Shown here piece after piece: positions 45,307 to 54,535 of a DNA stretch of 64,000 bases. The notes under the pieces were generated by a model. The model was not told the origin of the DNA. It saw only the letters and a program-made list of their open reading frames with translations, and did not search any database. The position numbers and the translations under genes are program-made. The stretch is from CBDDBK01 sp965225715 (GTDB lineage Bacteria > Bacteroidota > Bacteroidia > Cytophagales > Flammeovirgaceae): NCBI GenBank assembly GCA_965225715.1, contig CBDDBK010000002.1:372001-436000 (forward strand), given 5' to 3'. The first letter of the stretch is position 1, and each line of letters begins with the position of its first letter.

Positions 45307-45432
45307 TGTCACTTTACCTGAAAAAGGATTTTAGAGGGTTTATACTTAGATTTCTTGAAAAAGAGAGTTTTTTGGATTCTAACCTATTGGTATTGAAATT
45401 TAACGTTTCGCAAAATAAAATAGCTTTGCTAT
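45307..45432 (+). repeat. Dispersed intergenic repeat, copy E (compound)
   Basis: It starts CACTTTACCTGAAAAAGGAT and then contains a second, longer form at 45354-45432 beginning CTTGAAAAAGAGAGTTTTTT and ending AAATAGCTTTGCTATAA. This second form matches copy F at 55359-55439 (opposite strand) with about two differences in 80 bases. Part of the 3' half repeats again at 45428-45487. It lies in the 760-base spacer 44865-45627, which holds no gene. Confidence 0.75.
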
Positions 45433-45627
45433 AACTTATTGGTATTAGGCTGAACCTCTCCCAAATATAAAATACTGCTATAACAGTATTCTTTTGCCTA
45501 ATAAGTAAACTTTTTTTAGCTTGCAGACTACAAAGTTTATTCAATATAATTTTTAAATAAATTTTTCTTTTCATTACAAAAGAGTAGTTCTATATGATAA
45601 TAAGATTAAAGATTTAAAACTTTGATT

Positions 45628-46983
45628 ATGAATATAAATGAAGAAAAAAACAAAAAAATAGCTTTTTATACCTTAGGTTGTAAGTTAAATTTTTCTGAAA
45701 GTTCAAGTTTATCTCAGGAATTTAAAAATGCTGGTTATGACTGTGTAGCTTTTGAAGATAAAGCCGATATTTTTGTTATTAATACTTGTTCAGTAACGGA
45801 AAATGCTGATAAAAAATGTAAAAAAATTGTAGAAGAAGCCAAAAAACGTTCGCCTCAAAGCTATATTGCCTTAATTGGTTGTTATGCTCAACTTCAGCCC
45901 GAAACACTTGCCAAAATATATGGGGTTAATTTAGTTTTAGGGGCTAAGGAAAAATTTTCTTTACTCAAACACATAGAAACCTCTTTTGACAACTTAGAAT
46001 CCAAACATCAACCGAAACCAATCATTCTTCATGAAGCCTTGGAAAAAGATTTACCTTTTCATAGTAGTTTTTCTTTAGGCGATAGGACTCGAACATTTTT
46101 AAAGGTACAAGATGGCTGTAATTATAATTGTAGTTTTTGTACTATTCCATTGGCACGCGGAAAAAGTCGAAGTCCAAGTATAGAAAAAATAGAATACGAA
46201 GTTAAAAAATTGGTTGAATTAGGAATTAAAGAAATTGTCTTAACCGGTGTAAATATTGGGGATTATGGCATTTTGAGCGGTAAAAGAGAACAAAAATTTA
46301 TCGATTTATTAAAGGTTTTGGATAACATAAAAGGCATCAGCCGTTTTAGAATTTCATCTATAGAACCCAACTTATTAACCGACGAAATTATTGATTTTGT
46401 AGCATACTCTGAAAGCTTTGTACCTCATTTTCATATTCCGCTTCAGTCTGGACATGATGGTGTGTTAAAAGATATGCGTAGGCGTTATGATTCAAAACTT
46501 TATATAAATAGGATAAAAAAAATTACCCAATTAATGCCTCGCGCCTCTATAGGCATTGATGTTATCGTTGGTTTTCCGACTGAAACAGAGGATTATTTTC
46601 AAGAAACATATCATTTTTTAACAAGTTTACCTTGTGCTTATTTACATGTTTTTACTTATTCAGAGCGTCCTAATACACCCGCTTTTAATTTGCCTCAAAT
46701 ACCTTATCGAGATCGTAAAATTAGGGCACATAAACTTCGGGAACTTTCTAAACAAAAAAAAACCAATTTTTATAGAACTTACCTCAATCAAAAGGCTTTG
46801 GTTCTTTTTGAAAAAGAAAATAAAAATGGTAAGATGCTTGGTTTTACCGACAATTATATTCGTGTAAGTAGCAATTATAATTCAAATTTAACCAATCAAA
46901 TCGTAGAAGTTCAATTAGAAGGTTTACTTAATCAAGATATGGTATCCAGTCGTGTATTATCTGAAATTATACCTGAATCCTAA
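45628..46983 (+). CDS. mtaB: tRNA (t6A37) C2-methylthiotransferase MtaB
   Basis: 451 residues from the ATG at 45628 (a TTG two codons upstream is less likely). MtaB is a radical-SAM enzyme that turns t6A37 into ms2t6A37 in tRNAs. The N-terminal UPF0004 domain supplies three cluster cysteines: TLGCKLNFSESS, NTCSVTENAD and IGCYAQ. The radical-SAM motif is CNYNCSFCTIPLARGKSRS. A TRAM-like C-terminal end follows. The TLGCKxN form separates MtaB from MiaB and RimO. Its 3' end overlaps the convergent next gene by 27 bases. Confidence 0.93.
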   Translation: MNINEEKNKKIAFYTLGCKLNFSESSSLSQEFKNAGYDCVAFEDKADIFVINTCSVTENADKKCKKIVEEAKKRSPQSYIALIGCYAQLQPETLAKIYGVNLVLGAKEKFSLLKHIETSFDNLESKHQPKPIILHEALEKDLPFHSSFSLGDRTRTFLKVQDGCNYNCSFCTIPLARGKSRSPSIEKIEYEVKKLVELGIKEIVLTGVNIGDYGILSGKREQKFIDLLKVLDNIKGISRFRISSIEPNLLTDEIIDFVAYSESFVPHFHIPLQSGHDGVLKDMRRRYDSKLYINRIKKITQLMPRASIGIDVIVGFPTETEDYFQETYHFLTSLPCAYLHVFTYSERPNTPAFNLPQIPYRDRKIRAHKLRELSKQKKTNFYRTYLNQKALVLFEKENKNGKMLGFTDNYIRVSSNYNSNLTNQIVEVQLEGLLNQDMVSSRVLSEIIPES

Positions 46984-48336
46984 ACTTGTGAAAGCGTATT
47001 GTTCTTTTTTGATATGAAGCGATTTTGAATATATAAACAACAAATTAATACTTATCTTTCTGCTTATATCAGCATCTAAACCTGTATTTAAAGTTGCAAA
47101 ATAGCGGAATCCAAAACCAAACCTAGCTTCCACATCTTTACGAACTAATCGTCCGTCTGAACTTTGGAAAAAATAATTTAAATTAAATTTAGAATTTATA
47201 TCTGTACCAAATCCTAAACCTATAAAAGGAGATAAACTTCTAAAAGATATAGGAATAAAATCTATTTGAGTAAAAAGATGGGTGCTGTTACCTGTAATAT
47301 GAACACGTCTTATTATTGTTCTTTCTTCTAATTCAGTAGAATCTGTACCAAAAAGATTAGGAACTATAGTATGTTTTTCTCTTGTAGATTTAAAATGAGT
47401 TGTATGAACATTAATTTTAAATCTCAACTTTTTAGAAATAAAAGAAGTAATTTCTATACCCCAACTTCCACTTTTCACTATTTCATAGCGATCCAAAGTA
47501 CTTGTTCTTAAGCCAGCATTAACACCCACTGAAAAAGTCTTAGGTTTAATAATTTCCCAAAAAGTTGATTTAGGTTTAGAAAGTAAAAGAACTGGAATAG
47601 AATCTAAAAAGTGTTTTAAATGACGACCTATGTATAAATAATTACTTTGATTATCTATGTTTGAAGTTAAACTTAAATCATTATTTATACTTACCAATAG
47701 AGGTAGTTGGTTATGTGAAAACTCCTTTTGGTTTTTTGGTTTTTTTTCTACTAAACTATCTACAATTGAATTAGATAAATTATTAACAATAAGTTGCTTA
47801 TATTTAGTATTAGTTTTGTTTACCTTATCGCCTTTTTGATCTTTTAAGTTTGACTCTATATTTTTTATTTTTAAACTACTTTTATTTGATAATGGGGTAT
47901 TGGGTTCTATATTTTTAAAAGTTATATCACGATTTATGGTTATATAATCTTGGTAATCTTGTTTCTTAAAGGTGTCATAAATAAGGTTTTGGTTTCGATA
48001 TGGATTTGCTTGAGATAGTGTAAATGAATCAGTCTTTAAATACTTTTCTGTTATTTTAGGAAAATTAACTTGAGCTTCTATCAAATATTTTTTTTCAAAA
48101 TTTTGATTGGAGTTGTGTTTTATACTAAATATATAAGAACTACAAACCACAAGTACCCCAGCAGCAATATTTCCTAATATACTCTGAAAAGTAGTTGCAG
48201 GTCCATGAGCAGTTTGACTATTTATGATTTGTTTTTGTTGTCGATAATTGGCAAAGTTGTTCCAGGCAGCATGAGAAGGTTCTGATGCTGGTAATTTTTC
48301 AATTTGGGTTTTAAATTTTTTGGAAAATTTATCCAT
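46957..48336 (-). CDS. Putative anti-sigma/outer-membrane beta-barrel fusion protein
   Basis: 459 residues from the ATG at 48336, which overlaps the end of the sigma factor gene by 8 bases (ATGGATAA). Residues 1-50 are soluble and resemble the cytoplasmic start of anti-sigma proteins (EKLPASEPSHAAWNNF). A single membrane helix follows at about 52-70 (LGNIAAGVLVVCSSYIFSI), then a low-complexity Asn/Lys/Ser linker. From about 270 to the end alternating strands ending in SLGFRYNFR look like an 8-stranded outer-membrane barrel (SVGVNAGLRTSTLDRY). The combination suggests a trans-envelope sensor acting on the adjacent sigma factor. Domain calls are by pattern only. Confidence 0.65.
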   Translation of the reverse strand: MDKFSKKFKTQIEKLPASEPSHAAWNNFANYRQQKQIINSQTAHGPATTFQSILGNIAAGVLVVCSSYIFSIKHNSNQNFEKKYLIEAQVNFPKITEKYLKTDSFTLSQANPYRNQNLIYDTFKKQDYQDYITINRDITFKNIEPNTPLSNKSSLKIKNIESNLKDQKGDKVNKTNTKYKQLIVNNLSNSIVDSLVEKKPKNQKEFSHNQLPLLVSINNDLSLTSNIDNQSNYLYIGRHLKHFLDSIPVLLLSKPKSTFWEIIKPKTFSVGVNAGLRTSTLDRYEIVKSGSWGIEITSFISKKLRFKINVHTTHFKSTREKHTIVPNLFGTDSTELEERTIIRRVHITGNSTHLFTQIDFIPISFRSLSPFIGLGFGTDINSKFNLNYFFQSSDGRLVRKDVEARFGFGFRYFATLNTGLDADISRKISINLLFIYSKSLHIKKEQYAFTSLGFRYNFR

Positions 48337-48904
48337 TAGCAAGTTTTTTTTTGAAATCTAAATATAATTTGTCTTCATTTATCATTTTTTTTAGAAAGTT
48401 TTTGGCTCTACTAAGATTTGATTTAGAAGTACCTACTGAAATATTTAACTTTTTTGCAATTTCTTGGTGTTTATATTCTTCAAAAACGTAAAGATTAAAA
48501 ACTAAACGGTATTGAGTTGGTAGCTTATTTAACAATAACAACGCTTTACTGGGTTCCAATTCAAAATTTGATTCTTCAAATAATTGATTGTCTATTGGGT
48601 TTAATTTATCAAAAGATATATTTTTTTTTTGATTGATATATTTTCTGTTGTGTTGTAAACAACAATTGATACAAACTTTTCTTAGCCAAGGCTTAAAAGG
48701 AAAATCTTTATTGTATTTTTCTATATATCTAAAAATATTGTAAAACGAATCGTTGAGCATTTCATCAGCATCAGCAGAAGAAGACCCATACCGTAAACAT
48801 ATAGACCTTACGTAAGCATAAAAAAGATCAAAGAGTTTTTTTTCAGAAGCGGGGTTTTTCTGTTTACATCCAGTAATTACCAAACTTATGTTTGTTTCAG
48901 ACAA
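48329..48904 (-). CDS. ECF-type RNA polymerase sigma factor
   Basis: 191 residues. Region 2 is at about 20-85 (YAYVRSICLRYGSSSADADE, then DSFYNIFRYIEKY and PFKPWLRKVCINCCLQHNRK). Region 4 is at about 125-180 (LLNKLPTQYRLVFNLYVFEE and HQEIAKKLNISVGTSKSNLS). Regions 1.1 and 3 are missing, as in ECF sigma factors. The downstream gene, overlapping by 8 bases, has an anti-sigma-like N-terminus and is its likely regulator. A TATCTTTG element on the minus strand (48957-48950) may be its promoter. Confidence 0.9.
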   Translation of the reverse strand: MSETNISLVITGCKQKNPASEKKLFDLFYAYVRSICLRYGSSSADADEMLNDSFYNIFRYIEKYNKDFPFKPWLRKVCINCCLQHNRKYINQKKNISFDKLNPIDNQLFEESNFELEPSKALLLLNKLPTQYRLVFNLYVFEEYKHQEIAKKLNISVGTSKSNLSRAKNFLKKMINEDKLYLDFKKKLANG

Positions 48905-48949
48905 AACTAATAGTCAATATTGTTGTACTTAATTATTTTTTGAATGGAA

Positions 48950-48957
48950 CAAAGATA
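48950..48957 (-). promoter_or_regulatory. TAnnTTTG element ahead of the ECF sigma gene
   Basis: TATCTTTG on the minus strand, 46 bases upstream of the sigma factor start codon. It lies just beyond the terminator hairpin of the preceding gene. Confidence 0.45.
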
Positions 48958-48962
48958 ATGAA

Positions 48963-48992
48963 AAAGAGAGTAAATTAAAATTTACCCTCTTT
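48963..48992 (-). terminator. Terminator of the repeat lipoprotein gene
   Basis: AAAGAGAGTAAATT and its near-complement AATTTACCCTCTTT form a 14-bp stem (one mismatch, 2-base loop). On the minus strand a T run follows. It is about 130 bases past the lipoprotein stop at 49125. Confidence 0.75.
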
Positions 48993-49028
48993 ATCTATTA
49001 AACATAAAACTATTACTTTAATATCTGG

Positions 49029-49100
49029 ATTATAGTAATGCTGCTTTTGTTTTGGAAGCAGTCATTTTTAAAAACATCCAAAAATCTTTTTTTCAAATAG
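49029..49100 (-). repeat. Dispersed intergenic repeat, copy J
   Basis: Read on the minus strand: TTTGAAAAAAAGATTTTTGG, then a variable middle and AGCAGCATTACTATAA. It is a diverged copy of the family, located in the spacer between the lipoprotein and sigma factor genes. Confidence 0.5.
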
Positions 49101-49124
49101 AATAATTGTAGTTAAAACTTAGTT

Positions 49125-50336
49125 TTATCCATTATCATTCTCATCATCGTAATCATGGTCTTTATTACGATCTTTTCTGCACTCTGCTTTCAAATCTTTT
49201 AGTTCTTCTTTTGAGTTGATAACTGTAAGTGAATCATCTCCTTCGATTATCACATTGATAGGAAATTGTAAACTTGGTCGATTTTCTAAAGAATCTTTAT
49301 TGGTTTCTACCCAAGTCCTTAAGCCTTCTTTTAAGGCTGTTTTATCATCATAAGAGGTTATTGTTCCGTCAGGAAAAATAATACTAACAGGAAAAACAAA
49401 TTCAAAACACTTTTCCCTATAATCATCACGATTAGGATATTCTTTATCGCCTCTGCACTCTGCTTTCAAATCTTTTAGTTCTTCTTTTGAGTTGATAACT
49501 GTAAGTGAATCATCTCCTTCGATTATCACATTGATAGGAAATTGCAAACTTGGTCGATTTTCTGAAGAATCTTTATTGGTTTCTGCCCAAGTCCTTAAGC
49601 CTTCTTTTAAGGCTGTTTTATCATCATAAGAGGTTATTGTTCCGTCAGGAAAAATAATACTAACAGGAAAAACAAATTCAAAACACTTTTCCCTATAATC
49701 ATCACGATTAGGATATTCTTTATCGCCTCTGCACTCTGCTTTCAAATCTTTTAGCTCTTCTTTTGAGTTAATAACTGTAAGTGAATCATCTCCTTCGATT
49801 ATCACATTGATAGGAAATTGTAAACTTGGTCGATTTTCTGAAGAATCTTTATTGGTTTCTGCCCAAGTCCTTAAGCCTTCTTTTAAGGCTGTTTTATCAT
49901 CATAAGAGGTTATTGTTCCGTCAGGAAAAATAATACTAACAGGAAAAACAAATTCAAAACATCTTTCATCATAATCTTCACATTCAGATACCGTTTTATC
50001 TAAATTATCTTTGTCATTTACTACTATAGTATCCCCTTCTCCATTCATAAGATTAATAGGATATAGCAAATCAGGGATTTCATCAGCAGCGCGGACAGCT
50101 ATTCTAGCTTCTTGCCAAGAATTAACTTCAATGATAGAACTATCTGAAAATACTAAAGAAATAGGGAAAATAATTTCAAAACATCCATCAACTCCAGTAC
50201 TTGTTTCTTCAGTAACATCTTCTAAAAAGGCATCTTCACTGATACGTGCATTAGATATATCATCTATTACTGCTGCATTTTCGCAGGCAATAAAAAAAAC
50301 AAGTCCAAACAAGAGTATTGAAAAAAATTTGTTCAT
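49125..50336 (-). CDS. Lipoprotein with tandem 92-residue repeats
   Basis: 403 residues. FIAC at residues 15-18 is a lipobox. One diverged repeat (CFEIIFPISLVFSDSS) is followed by three nearly identical 92-residue units that start CFEFVFPVSIIFPDG. Each unit holds FPINVIIEGDDSLTVINS and a KEELKDLKAEC end. Two cysteines per unit may form disulfides. The protein is acidic and ends DDENDNG. Similar repeated modules occur in Bacteroidota surface lipoproteins of unknown role. I do not assign a function. A terminator follows. It is not obviously part of the sigma factor operon. Confidence 0.8.
   Translation of the reverse strand: MNKFFSILLFGLVFFIACENAAVIDDISNARISEDAFLEDVTEETSTGVDGCFEIIFPISLVFSDSSIIEVNSWQEARIAVRAADEIPDLLYPINLMNGEGDTIVVNDKDNLDKTVSECEDYDERCFEFVFPVSIIFPDGTITSYDDKTALKEGLRTWAETNKDSSENRPSLQFPINVIIEGDDSLTVINSKEELKDLKAECRGDKEYPNRDDYREKCFEFVFPVSIIFPDGTITSYDDKTALKEGLRTWAETNKDSSENRPSLQFPINVIIEGDDSLTVINSKEELKDLKAECRGDKEYPNRDDYREKCFEFVFPVSIIFPDGTITSYDDKTALKEGLRTWVETNKDSLENRPSLQFPINVIIEGDDSLTVINSKEELKDLKAECRKDRNKDHDYDDENDNG
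49179..49970 (-). repeat. Three tandem 276-bp repeats
   Basis: Repeat junctions at 49179, 49455 and 49731 give an exact period of 276 bp. The units differ at only a few bases, which indicates recent duplication or gene conversion. Confidence 0.9.
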
Positions 50337-50940
50337 AATTTTTAACGTTATAACGGTTAAGTAATATAATTAAAATAAAATAAAATAAAATATGGTAAGA
50401 TTAAAAAACTAATGCTCCAGAAAGTTTTTACATTTTTTAAAAGTCTATATACAAAAGAAGTTTAAATGGTTGCGTAGAGTATTTTTTTTTAAACTTTAAA
50501 CTTTTTTTAGTATTCTAAAATCTTAGGTTTAAGGATTTAAATTCAAAAATTATCAATTAGTTTTATAGCATATTAGATTTCTATTTTCTTCAATTTAAGT
50601 CTATCAATGATATAATTTTCAATATAAACTATTCATTTTTAAGAAGTTATAGTTGAAAAGTTGACTAGTTGTTTATATATATAACTTTTTGAAAATGAAT
50701 AAGATACTCTTCTTTTTGTATAAAAAAACAAAGTAATTTTAAGATTAAAATCAAATAATATTCTCAAAAAGGCAATTATTTCTTTATTTTTGGGATTTAA
50801 AGTAAGATTTATCTTCATCTTTCTCTTTATTTTTAGTAGACTTCAAATTAAGATTTTTAAAATTCCTAAATTTTTATTTGACTTAAAATTAGAAGATAAG
50901 AAAGATACAATTGTTTTTATTCAACTATAAATATTTCTTA
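50337..50940. other. Gene-free region upstream of infB
   Basis: About 600 AT-rich bases between divergent genes. TATTTTTG at 50785-50792 fits the Bacteroidota -7 element, 148 bases before the infB start. No remnant or repeat of the two dispersed families was recognised. Confidence 0.45.
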
Positions 50941-52398
50941 ATGTCTGTGGTAAGAGTAGCAAAGGCGGCTAGGGAACTTAATATCAGTAGTGATACAGTA
51001 ATTAAGTTTCTTGAAGAAAATGGAGTAACTGATGTTACGCGTAACACCAAGTTAACATCTGACTTGTATAGTCTTTTGCAGCAAAAATATCAAGAAGATG
51101 TTGAAAAAAAAGAAGAAGCATCACGTATTGAGTTTTTTTCAACAGAAGATCTAAAAACAAAAAATAAGGTAAAACAAACTAAAAATACATCTAAGAAAAC
51201 TATCACTTCTATAGAAATTCCAGTAGTTAATGACAAAAAAAATGAAAAGTTAGAAACCAAAACAAAAAATATTAAGGCTCTTAAGGAAGAAAAAATAGAA
51301 ATACCAAAAAAAGAAACTAAACCAGAAATTAAAAAAGAAAAAATAGAAGAAAAAACCAAAGAAGTAGTAAAAAAGGTAATACCTAAAGAGGTCAAAGCAA
51401 ATGAAAAAACCAAAGAAAAAATAGAAATACCAAAAAATGAAAAAACCAAAGAAGTAGTAAAAAAGGTAATACCTAAAGAGGTCAAAGCAAATGAAAAAAC
51501 CAAAGAAAAAATAGAAATACCAAAAAATGAAAAAACCAAAGAAAAAATAGAAATACCAAAAAATGAAACTAAACCAGAAACTAAAAAAGAAAAAATAGAA
51601 GAAAAAACCAAAGAAGTAATAAAAAAGGTAATACCTAAAGAGGTCAAAGCAAATGAAAAAACCAAAGAAAAAATAGAAGAAATAAAACCAATTGAGGATA
51701 CTAAAAATCCTGTTCATAAAAGCATTGACAAAAAAGAGATTAAATCTAAAGAAGTAGTAAAGAAGGTAATAACTAAAGAGGTCAAAGTAAATGAAAAGAA
51801 AATAGATGAAATTGATACTTCAAAAATTAGCTTAAGGAAAAACTTAAAAGGGTTGAAAAAAGTTAAAATTATTGCTTTGGAACCAAAAAATAAAACAACA
51901 GCAAAAGATAAAAAAACTAACCCTAATAAAAAACAAATAAAACCCAATTCTAAGCTTATAGAAGAGCCTATTCTTAAACAAGAAGTTAAGACGAAAACAA
52001 AAAAAGCTACAGCACCAACAAAAAGCCTAAAAATTGAAGAGGAGGTTAAAACTAATAAACCAAAAAAAGAAATAAAAACACCTATAATAGACTCTAAAGA
52101 TACAAAAGAAGTAAAAGAAGTTTCTTTAGATAAAGAAAATGTTATTGAACAAAATAAGCAAATTTTATCAGCAGAAGAATCAATAAATTCAGAAAAAATA
52201 AATATAGAACCAACAGAAGATAAAAGTCAATCTATAAAGGCACGGCATAGCACATTACAAGGGCTTAAAATAATTGGGAAAATAGAACTTGAAAAAAAAC
52301 CTACTCCAAAAAAAGATTCTCCACCTGACTCTACTTCTAAAAAAGGAAATAAAAAACTTACAAAACAAGATATTAAGCCAGTTAAGAAAACAAGCTAA
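50941..52398 (+). CDS. infB: Translation initiation factor IF-2, N-terminal part (frameshifted gene)
   Basis: 485 residues from the ATG at 50941. A TTG 30 bases upstream would add a non-conserved tail. MSVVRVAKAARELNISSD followed by TVIKFLEENGV is the IF2 N-terminal domain. The rest is a Lys/Glu/Pro/Thr-rich linker with in-frame repeats (KTKEVVKKVIPKEVKANE) that is always variable in IF2. The frame ends at TAA 52396-52398. The conserved remainder of IF2 continues in the +1 frame, so this is one gene split by a one-base change at about 52385-52391. Confidence 0.85.
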   Translation: MSVVRVAKAARELNISSDTVIKFLEENGVTDVTRNTKLTSDLYSLLQQKYQEDVEKKEEASRIEFFSTEDLKTKNKVKQTKNTSKKTITSIEIPVVNDKKNEKLETKTKNIKALKEEKIEIPKKETKPEIKKEKIEEKTKEVVKKVIPKEVKANEKTKEKIEIPKNEKTKEVVKKVIPKEVKANEKTKEKIEIPKNEKTKEKIEIPKNETKPETKKEKIEEKTKEVIKKVIPKEVKANEKTKEKIEEIKPIEDTKNPVHKSIDKKEIKSKEVVKKVITKEVKVNEKKIDEIDTSKISLRKNLKGLKKVKIIALEPKNKTTAKDKKTNPNKKQIKPNSKLIEEPILKQEVKTKTKKATAPTKSLKIEEEVKTNKPKKEIKTPIIDSKDTKEVKEVSLDKENVIEQNKQILSAEESINSEKINIEPTEDKSQSIKARHSTLQGLKIIGKIELEKKPTPKKDSPPDSTSKKGNKKLTKQDIKPVKKTS

Positions 52399-54448
52399 AG
52401 AATCTCCTGAAAAACCTCTGAAAAGGAAACGAATAAAGTTTAATAAGCCGGATCAAAAAGACAACAAAAATGTCAAAAATAAAACAGGTCAAAATAAAAC
52501 AGTTTCCAAAAAACCTATTCCTCGCCCTAAGCTTTCACAAGAAGATGTAGATAAATCCTATAAAAAAACACTAGCTAAAGTTCAATCTGAAAAAGTTCGT
52601 AATTTGCGGAGTAGTAGCCGTAGATATAGACAAGAAAAAAGAGAACAAATAAGAACTCGACATGAAAAAGAAAATACTCAAACAGAAAAAATTATAAATG
52701 TAACTGAATATATTTCTGTGAGTGAGTTAGCTAATATCATGGAAGCTACCAGCAACGATCTTATTATGGCTTGTCTGAATATGGGATCTATTGTTACTAT
52801 AAATCACCGCTTAGATAAAGAAATAATTGAACTTCTAGCAGCTGAATTTGGCTTTGAAGTTGCCTTTAATACTTTAGAAGAAGAAATAGACATTATTGAA
52901 ATTGAGGAAGATAAGCAAGAAGATCTCCTTGAAAGATCGCCAGTAGTTACTGTTATGGGACACGTTGATCATGGAAAAACATCTTTGTTAGATTATATTA
53001 GAAATACTAATGTTGTTTCTTCAGAATCGGGTGGCATTACTCAACATATTGGTTCTTATGAGGCTTATACCAAATCAGAAAGAAGAATAATATTCTTAGA
53101 TACACCTGGTCATGAGGCTTTTACTTCTATGCGTGCCAGAGGAGCAAAGATTACCGATGTTGCTATTATTGTGGTTGCCGCTGATGATGGAGTTAAACCA
53201 CGTACTTTAGAAGCTATTAGCCATGCTCAAGTTGCAAATATCCCAATTGTATTTGCTATTAATAAAGTAGACAAACCAACAGCTAATATTGATAATGTTA
53301 AACAACAATTAGCAGCCCAAAATATTTTAGTAGATGATTGGGGCGGGAAATACCAATGTTTTGAAGTTTCAGCTAAAACTGGAAAAGGAATAGACGAACT
53401 TTTAGAAGGTGTTTTATTGGAATCCGATGTTATGGAATTAAAAGCCAATCCTAATAAAAAGGCTATTGGGGTAGTTATAGAATCTTCTTTAGACAAAGGG
53501 CGAGGTTATGTGGCAAATCTTTTGGTAGAAGCTGGCACCTTACGCGTAGGAAGTATTGTTTTATCAGGAACTAATTATGGAAAAATTAAAGCTTTCATGA
53601 ATCATAAAGGTTCTTATCTTACAGAGGCAGGTCCTTCTACACCTGTCCAAGTTTTAGGCTTAAATGGAGCGCCACAAGCAGGCGAAAAATTTCATGTTTT
53701 AGATAATGAAAAAGAAGCTAAAGAACTTGCTAATAAGAGAGAACAACTATTAAGAGAACAAACTGTTAGGGCAACTAAACGACTTACTTTACAAGAAATT
53801 GGCGATAGAATAGCACAAGGTAATTTCCAAGAATTAAATATTATTTTAAAAGGAGATGTTGATGGTTCTATAGAAGCCCTTGTCGGCTTATTATTAAAAC
53901 TATCAACCAAAGAAGTGGCTATACGTATTGTGCATAAAGCTGTTGGTGCTATTAGTGAATCTGATGTTATGCTCGCCAATGCTTCTAATGCTGTAATTAT
54001 TGGCTTCCAAGTTAGACCAACACCTACAGCTAAAAAACTAGCTGAAAAAGAAGAAGTAGAAATTAGGCTATACTCTATTATTTATGGTATTGTCGATGAT
54101 ATTAAACAAGCTATTGAAGGGCTACTTCGACCAACTATTGAGGAAAAAATTGTGGGGCAAGTTGAAGTTAGAGAAGTGTTTAAAACTAAATTTGGAAAAG
54201 TTGCAGGATCCTATGTATCTGAAGGTTATGTTAGAAGAAATTCAAAATTGAGACTCATCAGAGATAATGTTATCGTTTATACAGGGTTTATAAATACCCT
54301 AAGAAGAGTAAAAGATGATGTTACAGAAGTTAAATTTGGATTTGAATGTGGCATTACAATTAAAGATTTTAATGATATTAAAGTCGGGGATATTATAGAA
54401 ATTTATGAAGAAGTAGAGGTTAAACGTAAGTTAGAATCGGTAGGATAA
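52289..54448 (+). CDS. infB: Translation initiation factor IF-2, GTPase and C-terminal part
   Basis: The frame opens with an ATG at 52289, inside the N-terminal part. Genuine IF2 sequence starts at about 52386 (KQAKESPEKPL). A second IF2_N domain (VTEYISVSELANIMEATS) comes first. The GTPase follows: G1 GHVDHGKT (224-231), DTPGH (271-275), NKVD (325-328). Domains II to IV run to the end. IF2 delivers fMet-tRNA to the 30S subunit. All catalytic motifs are intact, so a functional protein is likely. It could arise from frameshifting, from initiation at an internal start as with the shorter IF2 forms of other bacteria, or the split may be a sequencing error. nusA and rimP are not upstream. Confidence 0.93.
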   Translation: MKKNLLQKKILHLTLLLKKEIKNLQNKILSQLRKQAKESPEKPLKRKRIKFNKPDQKDNKNVKNKTGQNKTVSKKPIPRPKLSQEDVDKSYKKTLAKVQSEKVRNLRSSSRRYRQEKREQIRTRHEKENTQTEKIINVTEYISVSELANIMEATSNDLIMACLNMGSIVTINHRLDKEIIELLAAEFGFEVAFNTLEEEIDIIEIEEDKQEDLLERSPVVTVMGHVDHGKTSLLDYIRNTNVVSSESGGITQHIGSYEAYTKSERRIIFLDTPGHEAFTSMRARGAKITDVAIIVVAADDGVKPRTLEAISHAQVANIPIVFAINKVDKPTANIDNVKQQLAAQNILVDDWGGKYQCFEVSAKTGKGIDELLEGVLLESDVMELKANPNKKAIGVVIESSLDKGRGYVANLLVEAGTLRVGSIVLSGTNYGKIKAFMNHKGSYLTEAGPSTPVQVLGLNGAPQAGEKFHVLDNEKEAKELANKREQLLREQTVRATKRLTLQEIGDRIAQGNFQELNIILKGDVDGSIEALVGLLLKLSTKEVAIRIVHKAVGAISESDVMLANASNAVIIGFQVRPTPTAKKLAEKEEVEIRLYSIIYGIVDDIKQAIEGLLRPTIEEKIVGQVEVREVFKTKFGKVAGSYVSEGYVRRNSKLRLIRDNVIVYTGFINTLRRVKDDVTEVKFGFECGITIKDFNDIKVGDIIEIYEEVEVKRKLESVG

Positions 54449-54535
54449 ACATGAGAATAATTCATGATCTTTAAATTTATGTCAAAAACAAAGTTGAAAT
54501 ATAGCCACTTCACTACCCACTAATACTTTAAACGA

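Noticed and set aside
45314..45574. 86-codon minus-strand frame upstream of mtaB
   Set aside because: It is made up of dispersed repeat copy E and its partial duplicate, not a gene.
51090..51717. Phe/Ile-rich minus-strand frames opposite the infB linker
   Set aside because: Complement of Lys/Glu-rich repeats. They would be uninterrupted hydrophobic sequence with no domain pattern.
52289..52385. ATG at 52289 as the true start of an independent IF2 protein
   Set aside because: The first 30 residues from it do not look like IF2, while the other frame continues IF2-like linker to about 52385. A frameshifted single gene fits better, though internal initiation remains possible.
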